From a virus: a stretch of 38,086 nt of DNA. The notes under the pieces are model-generated. The model did no database searches and was not told the DNA's origin. It saw only the letters and a program-made list of their open reading frames with translations. The stretch is from positions 1 to 38,086 of the IMG/VR virus record IMGVR_UViG_3300042914_001451. One strand, given 5' to 3'. Position 1 is the stretch's first letter. Every line of letters begins with the position of its first letter. A program made the translations under genes and the position numbers. Below are positions 1-7,544 of the stretch, piece after piece.

Positions 1-133
1 CACCCGCGCCCGATACAATCAACTACAGGCAAAACAGCGTGATGTACTTACTCTTGACTATTGCCGCCGCCGTCCTCGTTGAGTGGCTATTTCCCGACGA
101 TAGATAACGCGGGTTCGGCACCCTCCGCCATCC
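1..133. repeat. Terminal direct repeat, left copy
   Basis: These bases recur at 37954-38086. The first 126 bases are identical, then position 127 (G) corresponds to A at 38080, and the last six bases match again. The simplest reading is that the contig is circular and was cut with an overlap. A true short terminal repeat is possible, but the P22-type terminase and portal favour headful packaging with circular permutation. The mismatch turns an Ala codon of the primase-helicase C-terminus (GCG) into Val (GTG). Confidence 0.95.
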
Positions 134-2381
134 GCCGCAGCTCTGACCGCGCAAGGGTTGCAAACTGAGGGTGTGCATAGACATGCTTCTTGGTTGGGAA
201 CTCACGAGAGTGCAGCCGACCACAATCGACCCACCCCGCATCCCGTAGCGCGTGCATGAGCGCGGCAGAGACGACCTTGACGCCGGAGGGTGCCACGCCT
301 TGCAGCCGGTCGCAGATGGCGTAGAACGGCGAGGCAATGACGCCACGGGCAAAGTCGCCTTGGCGTTGGCGAATCATCTCGACTAAAAACGACTCGGCGG
401 TGCTCATCGCCGACTCGATCATGATGATTTTAGCCTCGGTCATGGGCGGCGCAGCGCCGGGGTTGAAGGCCGACACATCGCGGGCGTCGAGCCACGCGGT
501 GACAGCCTGGAAGCCGCCCGCGTAGTACCAATTCCAGAGCGCGCGCGCCTCAGCGGGCGGCATACGGTCGGCCTCGCTCCACACGACGAACCAGCGGCGG
601 TCATCCGAAGGGAGGCTGATGGCGGCGCGCTCGTTGCTGAACGACACCACCAGTACGCGGTTCAAAGCATCGTAAGGGTGCAAGCCCTTGCGGTTGACCG
701 TGAGCAGCTCAGGGGGCGCGGCGATCACGGGCTTGAGGCTGTTTTCAAGCGCGCGGCGGTCTTTAGCCTCGGCCTGACGCAACTCGTTGATAACGATAAC
801 CTCAGATTCCAGCGCGTAGCCCCACTGAGAATTCAGCTCCTCGTTACGCACCGTCGTGACATTGACGCGCTGGTCGCCGCCGATTGCCCAGAAGAAGGGT
901 GCCCAGAGCGTGTCCTTACCGGAGCCTGGCTTGCCCGCGTGCAGCACGGCATGGTTGATTTTCTGGTTGGCGTGCTGGCGCTTGTAGGCCATCACATCAA
1001 GCACATGCTCGCGTTCGGCGGGGTCGGGAATCATGCGCTCGGCGTGAGCGAGCCACGGACTGACATCGCCCGCGCTCACCGCCGGCCGCGCGTCGCGCCA
1101 GCGGTTGCCGTAGACGACGCCGTTACGGCTGACAAGGATGGACTCGCCAGCGGCGAATGTGACGCCCGCGAGCACACGCGCGCCCATCGCCTGACGGTTC
1201 TCGTCAAAGCAGACGGACGCTTCGATGCGTCGGTTGTTGTGGATAGAATGGCAGGTCACGTGCCGGTACAGCGCGTTGAACACCCCGCGCGCGATTTCGT
1301 GACGCTCGCCTAAGTCAAAATACGCGTCATCGCTGAGAACATACGCGAAACGCTCGTACCATTTGGACTTTTCGACGCGACCTAGCTCGCGGCGCTCGAC
1401 CTGGGCGATGACCTCGGCGGCGGTGTCGGGGAACTCCTCGGTTGGGGTAATCTTCGACAAAGCGGCCTCCATCTTCTTCGCAAGCAGGTCATCACGCAGG
1501 CCGTAGCCCGTCTTGGGGCCGCCCTCGGCCTCGACCCAGCGCAAGAACTTCTCGCTGTTCCAGTCGCTGCAATGGCCGTGGAAGCAAGTATAGCTGCGCG
1601 TGACGGGGTGATACCGCCCTTGCGTGTCGGCAGTGGTGTGCTCGGCGTGGTTCGGGCACACAACGCCATACCAGCCCTCGGGGTTGGCCTTGGCGAGCAG
1701 CAGCCCGCGCTCCTGTACCCACTCCAACACGCTGTCAAGGCCGTCATCTTCGATGGCGATGCCCTGTATATACGCCGTGTCAACCTCACCTGGCGTGACG
1801 CCACAGGCTGTAACAATCTGCGTTACGGTAAACTCGCGGTCGGGGTGGAACTCGGTAAGCACGGCGGCGAAGTTGTCGCGGCCTTCCTTAAGATTAACGC
1901 TGCCTTCGATGCGGAAATTACGCACCGGATTTACCGCGCCGGGGTCGGTGAACCCAGCCTCGGCCATAGCCTTGATCGCGGCGCTGAACTCACCCTTGGT
2001 CGGCTGATCGTCAAGCGCGAAGGTGTAACCCCATTGGAAGTTGCCGGGGCTGGTTTCAAGCTTCCACGTGGGCTCAATCGGCGGCACCTTGGACTTGGTG
2101 CCGATGTCATCCAGCACCATAAACGCCACGCGCTCAACATTAGGCGCAGACGCGGACAGCTTGTCCGTCATGCGGTCAACGATGAACGAGCCCGTGTTGG
2201 CATACCACGCCCCCTCGGGGTTGCGCATGTACTTGCCATAAAGCCCCGGCGGCCATGTGTAGCGCGGCGTGCCGTCCTTGTGCTTCAGGTGCTCGCCCTT
2301 GCGGACGATTGGCACCTGGCGCACGAATAAAATTGTTTCCCCTTCTGGAGCGATACTGTTAATATATTCAGCGAACTTCAT
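87..2381 (-). CDS. Primase-helicase (AEP-like primase fused to SF3/DUF5906-type helicase)
   Basis: 764 aa, likely the replicative primase and helicase. The N-terminal half looks like an archaeo-eukaryotic primase: an acidic LDDIG motif near residues 90-94 and an R-x-E-G-S-V-N motif near 156-162. A Cys/His cluster follows at about 242-271 (CPNH, then TCFHGHC), typical of a primase zinc site. The C-terminal half carries a Walker A GKPGSGKDT at 483-491 and a hydrophobic strand ending in NEL near 527-533, as in DUF5906/virulence-E-type phage helicases. The ATG has a GAGGG Shine-Dalgarno about 6 nt upstream. It is the last gene of the minus-strand replication operon and its stop nearly abuts the end of the convergent plus-strand early operon. 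Primase and helicase roles are inferred from motifs; polymerase activity of the primase domain is untested. Confidence 0.85.
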   Translation of the reverse strand: MKFAEYINSIAPEGETILFVRQVPIVRKGEHLKHKDGTPRYTWPPGLYGKYMRNPEGAWYANTGSFIVDRMTDKLSASAPNVERVAFMVLDDIGTKSKVPPIEPTWKLETSPGNFQWGYTFALDDQPTKGEFSAAIKAMAEAGFTDPGAVNPVRNFRIEGSVNLKEGRDNFAAVLTEFHPDREFTVTQIVTACGVTPGEVDTAYIQGIAIEDDGLDSVLEWVQERGLLLAKANPEGWYGVVCPNHAEHTTADTQGRYHPVTRSYTCFHGHCSDWNSEKFLRWVEAEGGPKTGYGLRDDLLAKKMEAALSKITPTEEFPDTAAEVIAQVERRELGRVEKSKWYERFAYVLSDDAYFDLGERHEIARGVFNALYRHVTCHSIHNNRRIEASVCFDENRQAMGARVLAGVTFAAGESILVSRNGVVYGNRWRDARPAVSAGDVSPWLAHAERMIPDPAEREHVLDVMAYKRQHANQKINHAVLHAGKPGSGKDTLWAPFFWAIGGDQRVNVTTVRNEELNSQWGYALESEVIVINELRQAEAKDRRALENSLKPVIAAPPELLTVNRKGLHPYDALNRVLVVSFSNERAAISLPSDDRRWFVVWSEADRMPPAEARALWNWYYAGGFQAVTAWLDARDVSAFNPGAAPPMTEAKIIMIESAMSTAESFLVEMIRQRQGDFARGVIASPFYAICDRLQGVAPSGVKVVSAALMHALRDAGWVDCGRLHSREFPTKKHVYAHPQFATLARSELRRMAEGAEPALSIVGK

Positions 2382-2405
2382 CGTAATCCCTCTAGTTGTG
2401 TGTTT

Positions 2406-2438
2406 AAGCCCGGCCTAACCCGCCGGGCTTTTTTATTT
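2406..2438 (+). terminator. Rho-independent terminator, plus orientation
   Basis: A 9-bp perfect GC-rich stem (2406-2414 with 2422-2430, core AGCCCGGC) with a 7-nt loop is followed by six T residues on the plus strand. In the minus direction, after the DNA polymerase stop at 2433, the stem is preceded by an A-run but followed by only two T residues. It should therefore stop plus-strand transcription better than minus. The nearest plus-strand genes end at 38035, which is about position 82 across the circle, so it would cap early-operon transcripts that run antisense through the primase gene. Confidence 0.75.
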
Positions 2439-4388
2439 ACCGTATCGGCTCATAATCTTGACGCCGGTCTTGAGCGGGAACCCTTTAGCCCACTCGGGCG
2501 CGGTACACATCACTGTATCCAGCACCTCGGCGACAGCCTCGCCGGCCTCGTTCGCACATTCGATAACGATTTCATCATGCACGTGCAGCACCGTTTGTAA
2601 GCCTTGGCTATCTAACTCGCGCAGGCTATGCCTTAGCAGATCGTTAGCCGTGGCCTGTGTGATGTTCTCGCAGGCAAGCCCTTTCCAAAGCCGCGCGCGG
2701 GGCCACTCTTTAGCGTCCTGCGCAGGCTTCCATGCTGCCTTGAGATAACTCACACCGTCCGACTCCAGACGGGCGAACGGGTAACATAACACGCGCCCTG
2801 ATGGCAGCGCGTACCAAAGATGTTGACCGTCAAACATGTACACCACGCGGCCAATTGCGAATTCATGGTTGACATTTCGCATGGCGCGGGTGTAAGTGTC
2901 TTCAAGCTTTTGCCAATAGCGCACGGCCCACGGGTTAGCCCGCCGCCAACGATCCACAATGCGCTGCGCCTCGGGCTCGCTCATGTGTACGCCATACGCC
3001 CGGCCCATAGCACTGAACGCGCCGACGCCGCCCGCGAAGCCGAGCGACAGGATGGCGACCTTGCCAATCTGGCGCTGGTCATCCGTCACGGCGTCCCAGG
3101 TGGTGTTGTAGATACCCGCCGCTTCACGCTTGTAGATGTCGCCGCCAGCGCGGAACACATCCAGCACCGACTCTGCAAGCGGGTCGGCGGAGAGCCAGGG
3201 CGTCGCGCGCGCCTCTATAGCTGCCCAGTCGGCCACGACGAGAACGTTACCTCGGGCGGGGATGAGAGCTGGGCGGAGCATTGATTTAAGAACGTCCGTA
3301 ACGCGCTTGCCGTATCGGGGCACGATACTGTGACCTCGCACCAAGGCTTGACGGGTTGCGTCAGGTTCGGTGCTGCACTTACGCGTAAAGTTATGGACTT
3401 GTGCCCCGTAACTTGAAGCACGCCCGGTGGCACTTCCACCAGCAAAAATAAAGGCTCCTCGGACACGGGCGTCCCCTCCTGCTAACTGCTTCAAGCGGCT
3501 GAACTTAGCCACCGACGATGCCCACAGGTCATCCGCGCACTGCACTACGTCAGCCACGTCTGGCGGCAACTCATCGGGGTTGTCCATAGCGAGCAGGTTG
3601 GCTCGCACGGTCTTGTCGATGCTAAACTTCTTCTCGCCGTCTTTGTAGACGGTCATCAACTTCTTGGCCTCGGGCCCGACGCGGGCGAGCACCCACTCGC
3701 GCATCTTGGGGCTGCGCACGGTCGTAATCTCGCCCTGCGTCACCTCGGCGACCAGCCGTTCGATGTCCTGCAATTCAGCTTCCGCGTGACGGATCGCCGC
3801 CTCGCAAAGCGGTACATCGACGCCGACGCCACGGTCGTTGATGCGCTCGTTGACGTGGTAATCGGCCAGCTCCGTCTCGGACAGGTCACGCATCGCCTTG
3901 CTGATTTCGCGCATGGCGCGCACGTCCTGCTCGCAGTAGGCCACCATCTCGGCGAGCAAATCAGGGTCGTTGTTGAACGTCCCATCGGCGCGGGGGATGG
4001 AGAGCTGCCGGATGAGCTGCGAGCCACGGTAGTCCTTCTTCATCTTGGACGACAAGGCGCGGCCAATGTCCTCAAGGCTGCCAGGCAGGCAGTTAGCCCG
4101 CGCCTGTGCAGATGTACAGTAGAACTGCTCCAGCGCGAACGGGATGTCGAGCACATGCCAGAAGATAAGCCGCTCAAACGCGGCGTTATGCGCGCGGATC
4201 GGCCCCGTCCAGCGCGCCACGCGCTCAGGGAACGGGTACTTGGGCAGCCATGTGTCAACCTCGCCATCGTCAAAGGCGTAGGACATGCACAGCACCTCAG
4301 TGCTTGCGTGCTTGGCGTAGTTGTACGCACCCGCCGCCGGTAGGTCGCAGCGGCTGCGGGTCTCAAAATCTAACCAAAGAGCGGTCAC
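2433..4388 (-). CDS. polA: DNA polymerase, family A, with 3'-5' exonuclease
   Basis: 651 aa from a GTG start, the phage replicative polymerase. The exonuclease domain begins at once with DFETRS (residues 7-12; Exo I) and has YCEQDV as Exo III near 151-156. The polymerase domain shows motif A VVADWAAIEAR (catalytic Asp 387), the O-helix RQIGKVAILSLGF (Lys 443) and motif C HVHDE (Asp 605). At the position equivalent to E. coli Phe762 the residue is Leu (447), and at Tyr766 it is Phe (451). The GTG at 4388 overlaps the methyltransferase stop as GTGA and has AAGG about 7 nt upstream, so I prefer it to ATG codons at 4421 or 4430, which would add residues ahead of the exonuclease fold. No 5' nuclease domain is present, as is usual for phage family A enzymes. 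Confidence 0.95.
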   Translation of the reverse strand: MTALWLDFETRSRCDLPAAGAYNYAKHASTEVLCMSYAFDDGEVDTWLPKYPFPERVARWTGPIRAHNAAFERLIFWHVLDIPFALEQFYCTSAQARANCLPGSLEDIGRALSSKMKKDYRGSQLIRQLSIPRADGTFNNDPDLLAEMVAYCEQDVRAMREISKAMRDLSETELADYHVNERINDRGVGVDVPLCEAAIRHAEAELQDIERLVAEVTQGEITTVRSPKMREWVLARVGPEAKKLMTVYKDGEKKFSIDKTVRANLLAMDNPDELPPDVADVVQCADDLWASSVAKFSRLKQLAGGDARVRGAFIFAGGSATGRASSYGAQVHNFTRKCSTEPDATRQALVRGHSIVPRYGKRVTDVLKSMLRPALIPARGNVLVVADWAAIEARATPWLSADPLAESVLDVFRAGGDIYKREAAGIYNTTWDAVTDDQRQIGKVAILSLGFAGGVGAFSAMGRAYGVHMSEPEAQRIVDRWRRANPWAVRYWQKLEDTYTRAMRNVNHEFAIGRVVYMFDGQHLWYALPSGRVLCYPFARLESDGVSYLKAAWKPAQDAKEWPRARLWKGLACENITQATANDLLRHSLRELDSQGLQTVLHVHDEIVIECANEAGEAVAEVLDTVMCTAPEWAKGFPLKTGVKIMSRYGK

Positions 4389-5359
4389 TTCGTCACCTTG
4401 GCAATGCGCTCTCCAATCCATCTCATGCACGGCACCGCCATGCTATTGCCGAGGGCTTTGTAGCGGGGGCCGTCCGGCGCTTCTGGCTTCTTGCGCCACG
4501 GGATGTTGCTGTAATTGTCCGGGAAGCCTTGCAGCCTCTCGCACTCGGTCGGCGTGAGCTTGCGGACTTGCATGGCGGGCGGCGTCCCCACCCATTGATC
4601 CTGCGTCGCGGCAAGCGTGAAGGCCGTCTCCTCGCTGCCGAGGTAGCCCTTGCCCGCAGCCTTACCCGCCGAATCCACCTCAACGCCGCCACGCACCTTG
4701 AACGCCACCGGCTGGGCGACGGCGGCACGCGTCACGGCTCCCGAGATGCTGCCGTCCGCAGGGCCACCGCCAACGCCTCGGGCGGCGCCTTGCCCCTTTT
4801 CTCTGCTCGGCGCAGGATTCCGGCACACGCTTTCGGACTCAAAAAGAACCGCTGCGGCACTGGTTTGGTCTCCAAGACATCCGACAACGAACACACGGCG
4901 GCGTCTCTGGGCCACTCCGAACCATTGTGCGTCCAAGACCCTAAAGGCCCACCCGTAGCCCAACTCCTCCAGCGCCCCGAGGAAGGTGCCAAAATCCCGT
5001 CCTCCGTTTGAACTGAGGACACCTGACACGTTTTCCCAAACAATCCATCGAGGCCGGTGACGTTCAGCGATTGCAAGAAACGTAAGCATGAGGTTGCCTC
5101 GGGGGTCATCAAGCCCTTTGCGGAGCCCCGCGATTGAGAAACTTTGGCAGGGGGTTCCTCCAACAAGAAGGTCAATTGGTTCAAGATTCCACTCCTTGAA
5201 TTTAGTCATGTCGCCGACATTTGGGACGTCGGGGTAGTGATGCGCGAGAACCGCGCTCGGGAACGGCTCGATTTCGCTGAACGCGACGGGCGTCCAGCCG
5301 AGGTCGTGCCAGGCAACGGTCGCGGCTTCAATGCCGCTACAAACGGAGAGGTATTGCAT
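4385..5359 (-). CDS. DNA (cytosine-5-)-methyltransferase
   Basis: 324 aa, a C5-cytosine methyltransferase using S-adenosylmethionine. The conserved motifs occur in canonical order: motif I SVCSGIEAAT (5-14), motif IV GGTPCQSFS with catalytic Cys 71, motif VI WENV (108-111), motif VIII QRRRR (151-155), and a C-terminal LQGFPDNYS corresponding to motif X. The target-recognition region between VIII and X is about 110 residues. No restriction endonuclease lies next to it, so it is an orphan enzyme, most likely protecting phage DNA from host restriction. It sits in the replication operon and its stop overlaps the polymerase GTG start. No clear Shine-Dalgarno precedes the ATG. Confidence 0.95.
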   Translation of the reverse strand: MQYLSVCSGIEAATVAWHDLGWTPVAFSEIEPFPSAVLAHHYPDVPNVGDMTKFKEWNLEPIDLLVGGTPCQSFSIAGLRKGLDDPRGNLMLTFLAIAERHRPRWIVWENVSGVLSSNGGRDFGTFLGALEELGYGWAFRVLDAQWFGVAQRRRRVFVVGCLGDQTSAAAVLFESESVCRNPAPSREKGQGAARGVGGGPADGSISGAVTRAAVAQPVAFKVRGGVEVDSAGKAAGKGYLGSEETAFTLAATQDQWVGTPPAMQVRKLTPTECERLQGFPDNYSNIPWRKKPEAPDGPRYKALGNSMAVPCMRWIGERIAKVTK

Positions 5360-5395
5360 AGTAAAAGTCGGGGGCCGAGGGCGCCCCCGTCTCCG

Positions 5396-6043
5396 TCACG
5401 CAGCGCGACGCCGACGGGTCGCAGCGGCTGGCGGCGGAGTGTCATCACCACCCTCCGGCTCGTTAGCGACTTCGCCTTCCATGGACACCCACTCGACGAT
5501 CTCAAAGACCGGCGTGAAGATGCGGCCATAGCTCTTGTGCTGGTAGTGCTCCTTCTTCAGATGCACGACCGGCACCGGCTTGCTCTGGTCACGCTCGACC
5601 TGCGCGGCGATGGCTGCTGCCAAAGCCTGCACGGCACGCTTGCCGCCCACCGACGTGGTGCTGTAGCGAGCCTCAAGGCCCACATCCTCACCCGAGATGC
5701 ACTTCAAGCTCATGCCGACCTGCGTCTCCCATCCCTTCTTGCTCTGCGGCGGTGCCGGGTCGAGCTCAGGCAGCGGCTGTGACACCGACACCATCTTCTC
5801 GCCCAAGACCTCGCCGTCGCCCCAGGCAATGAAGCCGTGGACGAACGAGAAAGGATTGATTGCCCACTTGCTATCGCCCTCGGCCTCGGTTTGGTCCGCG
5901 CCGAAAACCCAGTGGCCCGTCTTGTCCATCTTGAGGATGGCCGTACCCGCAGGGCCGACATCCACTTCGATGCTGCGAAGGGCGGTGGACAGGGAAGAAA
6001 CCGCAGGCAATCCTGCTTTTGCAAACGCTGTGATATTAGACAT
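5396..6043 (-). CDS. Replication-module protein, possible ssDNA-binding protein
   Basis: 215 aa, not recognised with certainty. It lies between a Cas4/DUF2800-like nuclease and a methyltransferase-polymerase pair; in many phages that slot is held by DUF2815, an ssDNA-binding protein. The sequence is rich in beta-prone stretches with aromatics (GHWVFGAD, INPFSFVHGFIAWGDG) and ends in an acidic/proline region followed by an arginine-rich tail (TRRRRAA). The ATG has AAGGAG 7 nt upstream, so expression should be strong. The ssDNA-binding role is inferred from position and composition only. Confidence 0.7.
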   Translation of the reverse strand: MSNITAFAKAGLPAVSSLSTALRSIEVDVGPAGTAILKMDKTGHWVFGADQTEAEGDSKWAINPFSFVHGFIAWGDGEVLGEKMVSVSQPLPELDPAPPQSKKGWETQVGMSLKCISGEDVGLEARYSTTSVGGKRAVQALAAAIAAQVERDQSKPVPVVHLKKEHYQHKSYGRIFTPVFEIVEWVSMEGEVANEPEGGDDTPPPAAATRRRRAA

Positions 6044-6054
6044 TACTCTACTCC

Positions 6055-7179
6055 TTACACTAGTTTAGAAAGGGCCGCAGTCAACTGAGACCCGATTTGC
6101 AACACGGCGGGCCGGGGATCGCTCTCCGGCGCCATCGTGTTACCGCTTGAGACCGAGATGACCTGATCGTCCGGCAGGCCGAGCTTCAGCTTTTTGAGCT
6201 TCTTCTCAGCTTGTGCCGGCGAAATCAATGTCGTCTCAGTCACTTCCGTAATCGGCAAGAGCGCCGCAAGCGCCGCCTTTGCCGAGTCCTCATCGCGCCA
6301 CTGCCGCGTGGCACGCTTGGCAACGAGCTTATAGCCCGGCACCGGATTACCTGACTCTAGCACCTGCATCGCTAATGCGCGCAGGTCGCCAATCCAATCT
6401 TCAAGCACTGCCGCACGCTCCAGCATCTGCCCAAGCTGCGCGGCGTCGAGCTCCTTAATCTGCGTCTGCGTGGCGCGATCGACTGCGCCTGTCATCTGCG
6501 GGCAGATGGGCTTGGCCGCACACCAGCGGCAATGCTCGCCAATCTTGAGCGGCGCGTCGGGCTTGGCCGACTGCTTGACGGCGTAGACCAGCTCGCGCTC
6601 AAACTGACGCACGCGGTCAAACGATGTCACCCAGCGCTTGACCCTCGGCGGCTGGACAATGATGCACTCTATTTCCGTGACATCCTTGAATACCCACTCC
6701 AGCTCCGGCGTGCGCAGCGCCGCAGCCGTATAAAATAGAAGCTGAGGGTTTTCCTCCACTTCGACGGCCACGCCATCACCGAATTTCCAATCCAATACAA
6801 TAGCGCGATTGCCAATCCGACCGATAAGATCACAAGAGCCGAACACACCCGGCAGAAGATCACCGAAGCTGACGGTTCGTTCGACTGCGTATTCGAGCTT
6901 CGCTTCAGGGTCGATTTCATTGATTGCGTCCAAGGCTGGGCGAACCTTCTCATCAACCAGGTCGCCGGTAAGTTTGTGGCCGTTGTACTCCATGTCGAGC
7001 ACGTGGCGCAGCTCCTTGTCGGAGCCCAGAAGCTCGGCCATGACGTTGTGCAGCAGCGTACCTTCGTCGGCGTACTTGCTGCTCGGTTTCGGGGGGACTT
7101 GCTGGCACAGCGCGACGCTGCCAGGGCAGTTAATCACGCGCTTGGCGGTAGACCCGCCGACTATGTTGCTATGACTCAT
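6055..7179 (-). CDS. Cas4/RecB-like PD-(D/E)XK nuclease (DUF2800 family)
   Basis: 374 aa, the first gene of the minus-strand replication operon. Nuclease-core residues are visible: His44 in GTLLHNVMAE, Asp117 in GSCD, the LDWKFG motif (Asp130, Lys132) and Gln146/Tyr150 downstream. One Cys near the N-terminus (Cys18, INCPGS) plus a C-x2-C-x5-C cluster (217, 220, 226; HCRWCAAKPIC) recreate the four-cysteine Fe-S arrangement of Cas4/AddB nucleases. The start chosen is the ATG at 7179, with AAAGGAG about 8 nt upstream; a longer reading to 7224 lacks such a site. Likely role: end resection or recombination during phage replication. Confidence 0.88.
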   Translation of the reverse strand: MSHSNIVGGSTAKRVINCPGSVALCQQVPPKPSSKYADEGTLLHNVMAELLGSDKELRHVLDMEYNGHKLTGDLVDEKVRPALDAINEIDPEAKLEYAVERTVSFGDLLPGVFGSCDLIGRIGNRAIVLDWKFGDGVAVEVEENPQLLFYTAAALRTPELEWVFKDVTEIECIIVQPPRVKRWVTSFDRVRQFERELVYAVKQSAKPDAPLKIGEHCRWCAAKPICPQMTGAVDRATQTQIKELDAAQLGQMLERAAVLEDWIGDLRALAMQVLESGNPVPGYKLVAKRATRQWRDEDSAKAALAALLPITEVTETTLISPAQAEKKLKKLKLGLPDDQVISVSSGNTMAPESDPRPAVLQIGSQLTAALSKLV

Positions 7180-7208
7180 CGAGGACTCTCCTTTAGTGTG
7201 TTTGCGTA

Positions 7209-7237
7209 AGCCTAAATCGTACAATTTGGCTTGTCAA
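7209..7237 (-). promoter_or_regulatory. Promoter for the minus-strand replication operon
   Basis: On the minus strand a perfect -35 TTGACA (7237-7232) is followed after 17 nt by TAGGCT (7214-7209), a weak -10. The predicted start lies about 25 nt ahead of the nuclease ATG at 7179. The -35 overlaps that of the divergent promoter. This form, a perfect -35 with a poor -10, resembles the early promoter at 35093-35121. Confidence 0.5.
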
Positions 7238-7259
7238 GCGTTCTGTTACATAATAGTAT
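7231..7259 (+). promoter_or_regulatory. Divergent promoter for the VRR-NUC/SNF2 operon
   Basis: TTGTCA (7231-7236) and TAGTAT (7254-7259) are separated by 17 nt on the plus strand. The -35 shares five bases with the opposing promoter, so the two cannot easily be occupied together. The predicted start falls within a few bases of the ATG at 7266, so the transcript would have almost no leader. Confidence 0.4.
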
Positions 7260-7265
7260 GGAGGC

Positions 7266-7544
7266 ATGAAAGAAGCAGACATCGAACAGCGGTTGGATTG
7301 GGCGGTGCAGCGCGCCGGGGGCAAGACTTGGAAGTTTGTCAGTCCTGCCAATCGCGGCGTATCGGATCGCATCGTTTGTCTGCCAAACGGCGATACCTGG
7401 TTCGTGGAACTGAAGCGCCCCGGCGGTAAGCGCACGGCGTTGCAGGAGCGGTTTGCTAAAGAGATGGTAGGGCTGCGGCAGAAGTACGCTTTGCTGTCAA
7501 GCGCGGAGGAAGTCGATGCTTGGGTTACGTCCATATCAGGCTGA
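7266..7544 (+). CDS. VRR-NUC domain nuclease
   Basis: 92 aa, the usual size of a stand-alone viral-type VRR-NUC protein, a PD-(D/E)XK fold related to structure-specific and Holliday-junction nucleases. The active-site pattern is clear: GVSDRIV (Asp34), then ELK (Glu48, Lys50) and a following Gln60. It opens the short plus-strand operon and overlaps the helicase by 29 nt. Start selection is odd: GGAGG at 7260-7264 is only one base from the ATG. A three-codon reading frame from ATG 7258 ends on this start as ATGA, so initiation may be coupled or leaderless. It probably processes branched DNA during replication or recombination. Confidence 0.9.
   Translation: MKEADIEQRLDWAVQRAGGKTWKFVSPANRGVSDRIVCLPNGDTWFVELKRPGGKRTALQERFAKEMVGLRQKYALLSSAEEVDAWVTSISG

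Noticed and set aside
23-352. 109-codon minus-strand frame at the left end
   Set aside because: It lies inside the primase-helicase gene in another frame and has Ser/Arg/Pro-rich nonsense composition.
678-2330. Plus-strand frames of 211 and 252 codons over the primase-helicase
   Set aside because: They are shadows of the primase gene, with His/Arg/Val-rich composition and no motifs. Antisense RNA may exist there, but not a protein.
4250-5011. 253-codon plus-strand frame across the polymerase and methyltransferase
   Set aside because: It overlaps two well-supported genes on the other strand and has no recognisable features.
7243-7258. Second LexA box in the divergent promoter region
   Set aside because: CTGT is present, but the other half is AGTA rather than ACAG, so it is only a half-site.
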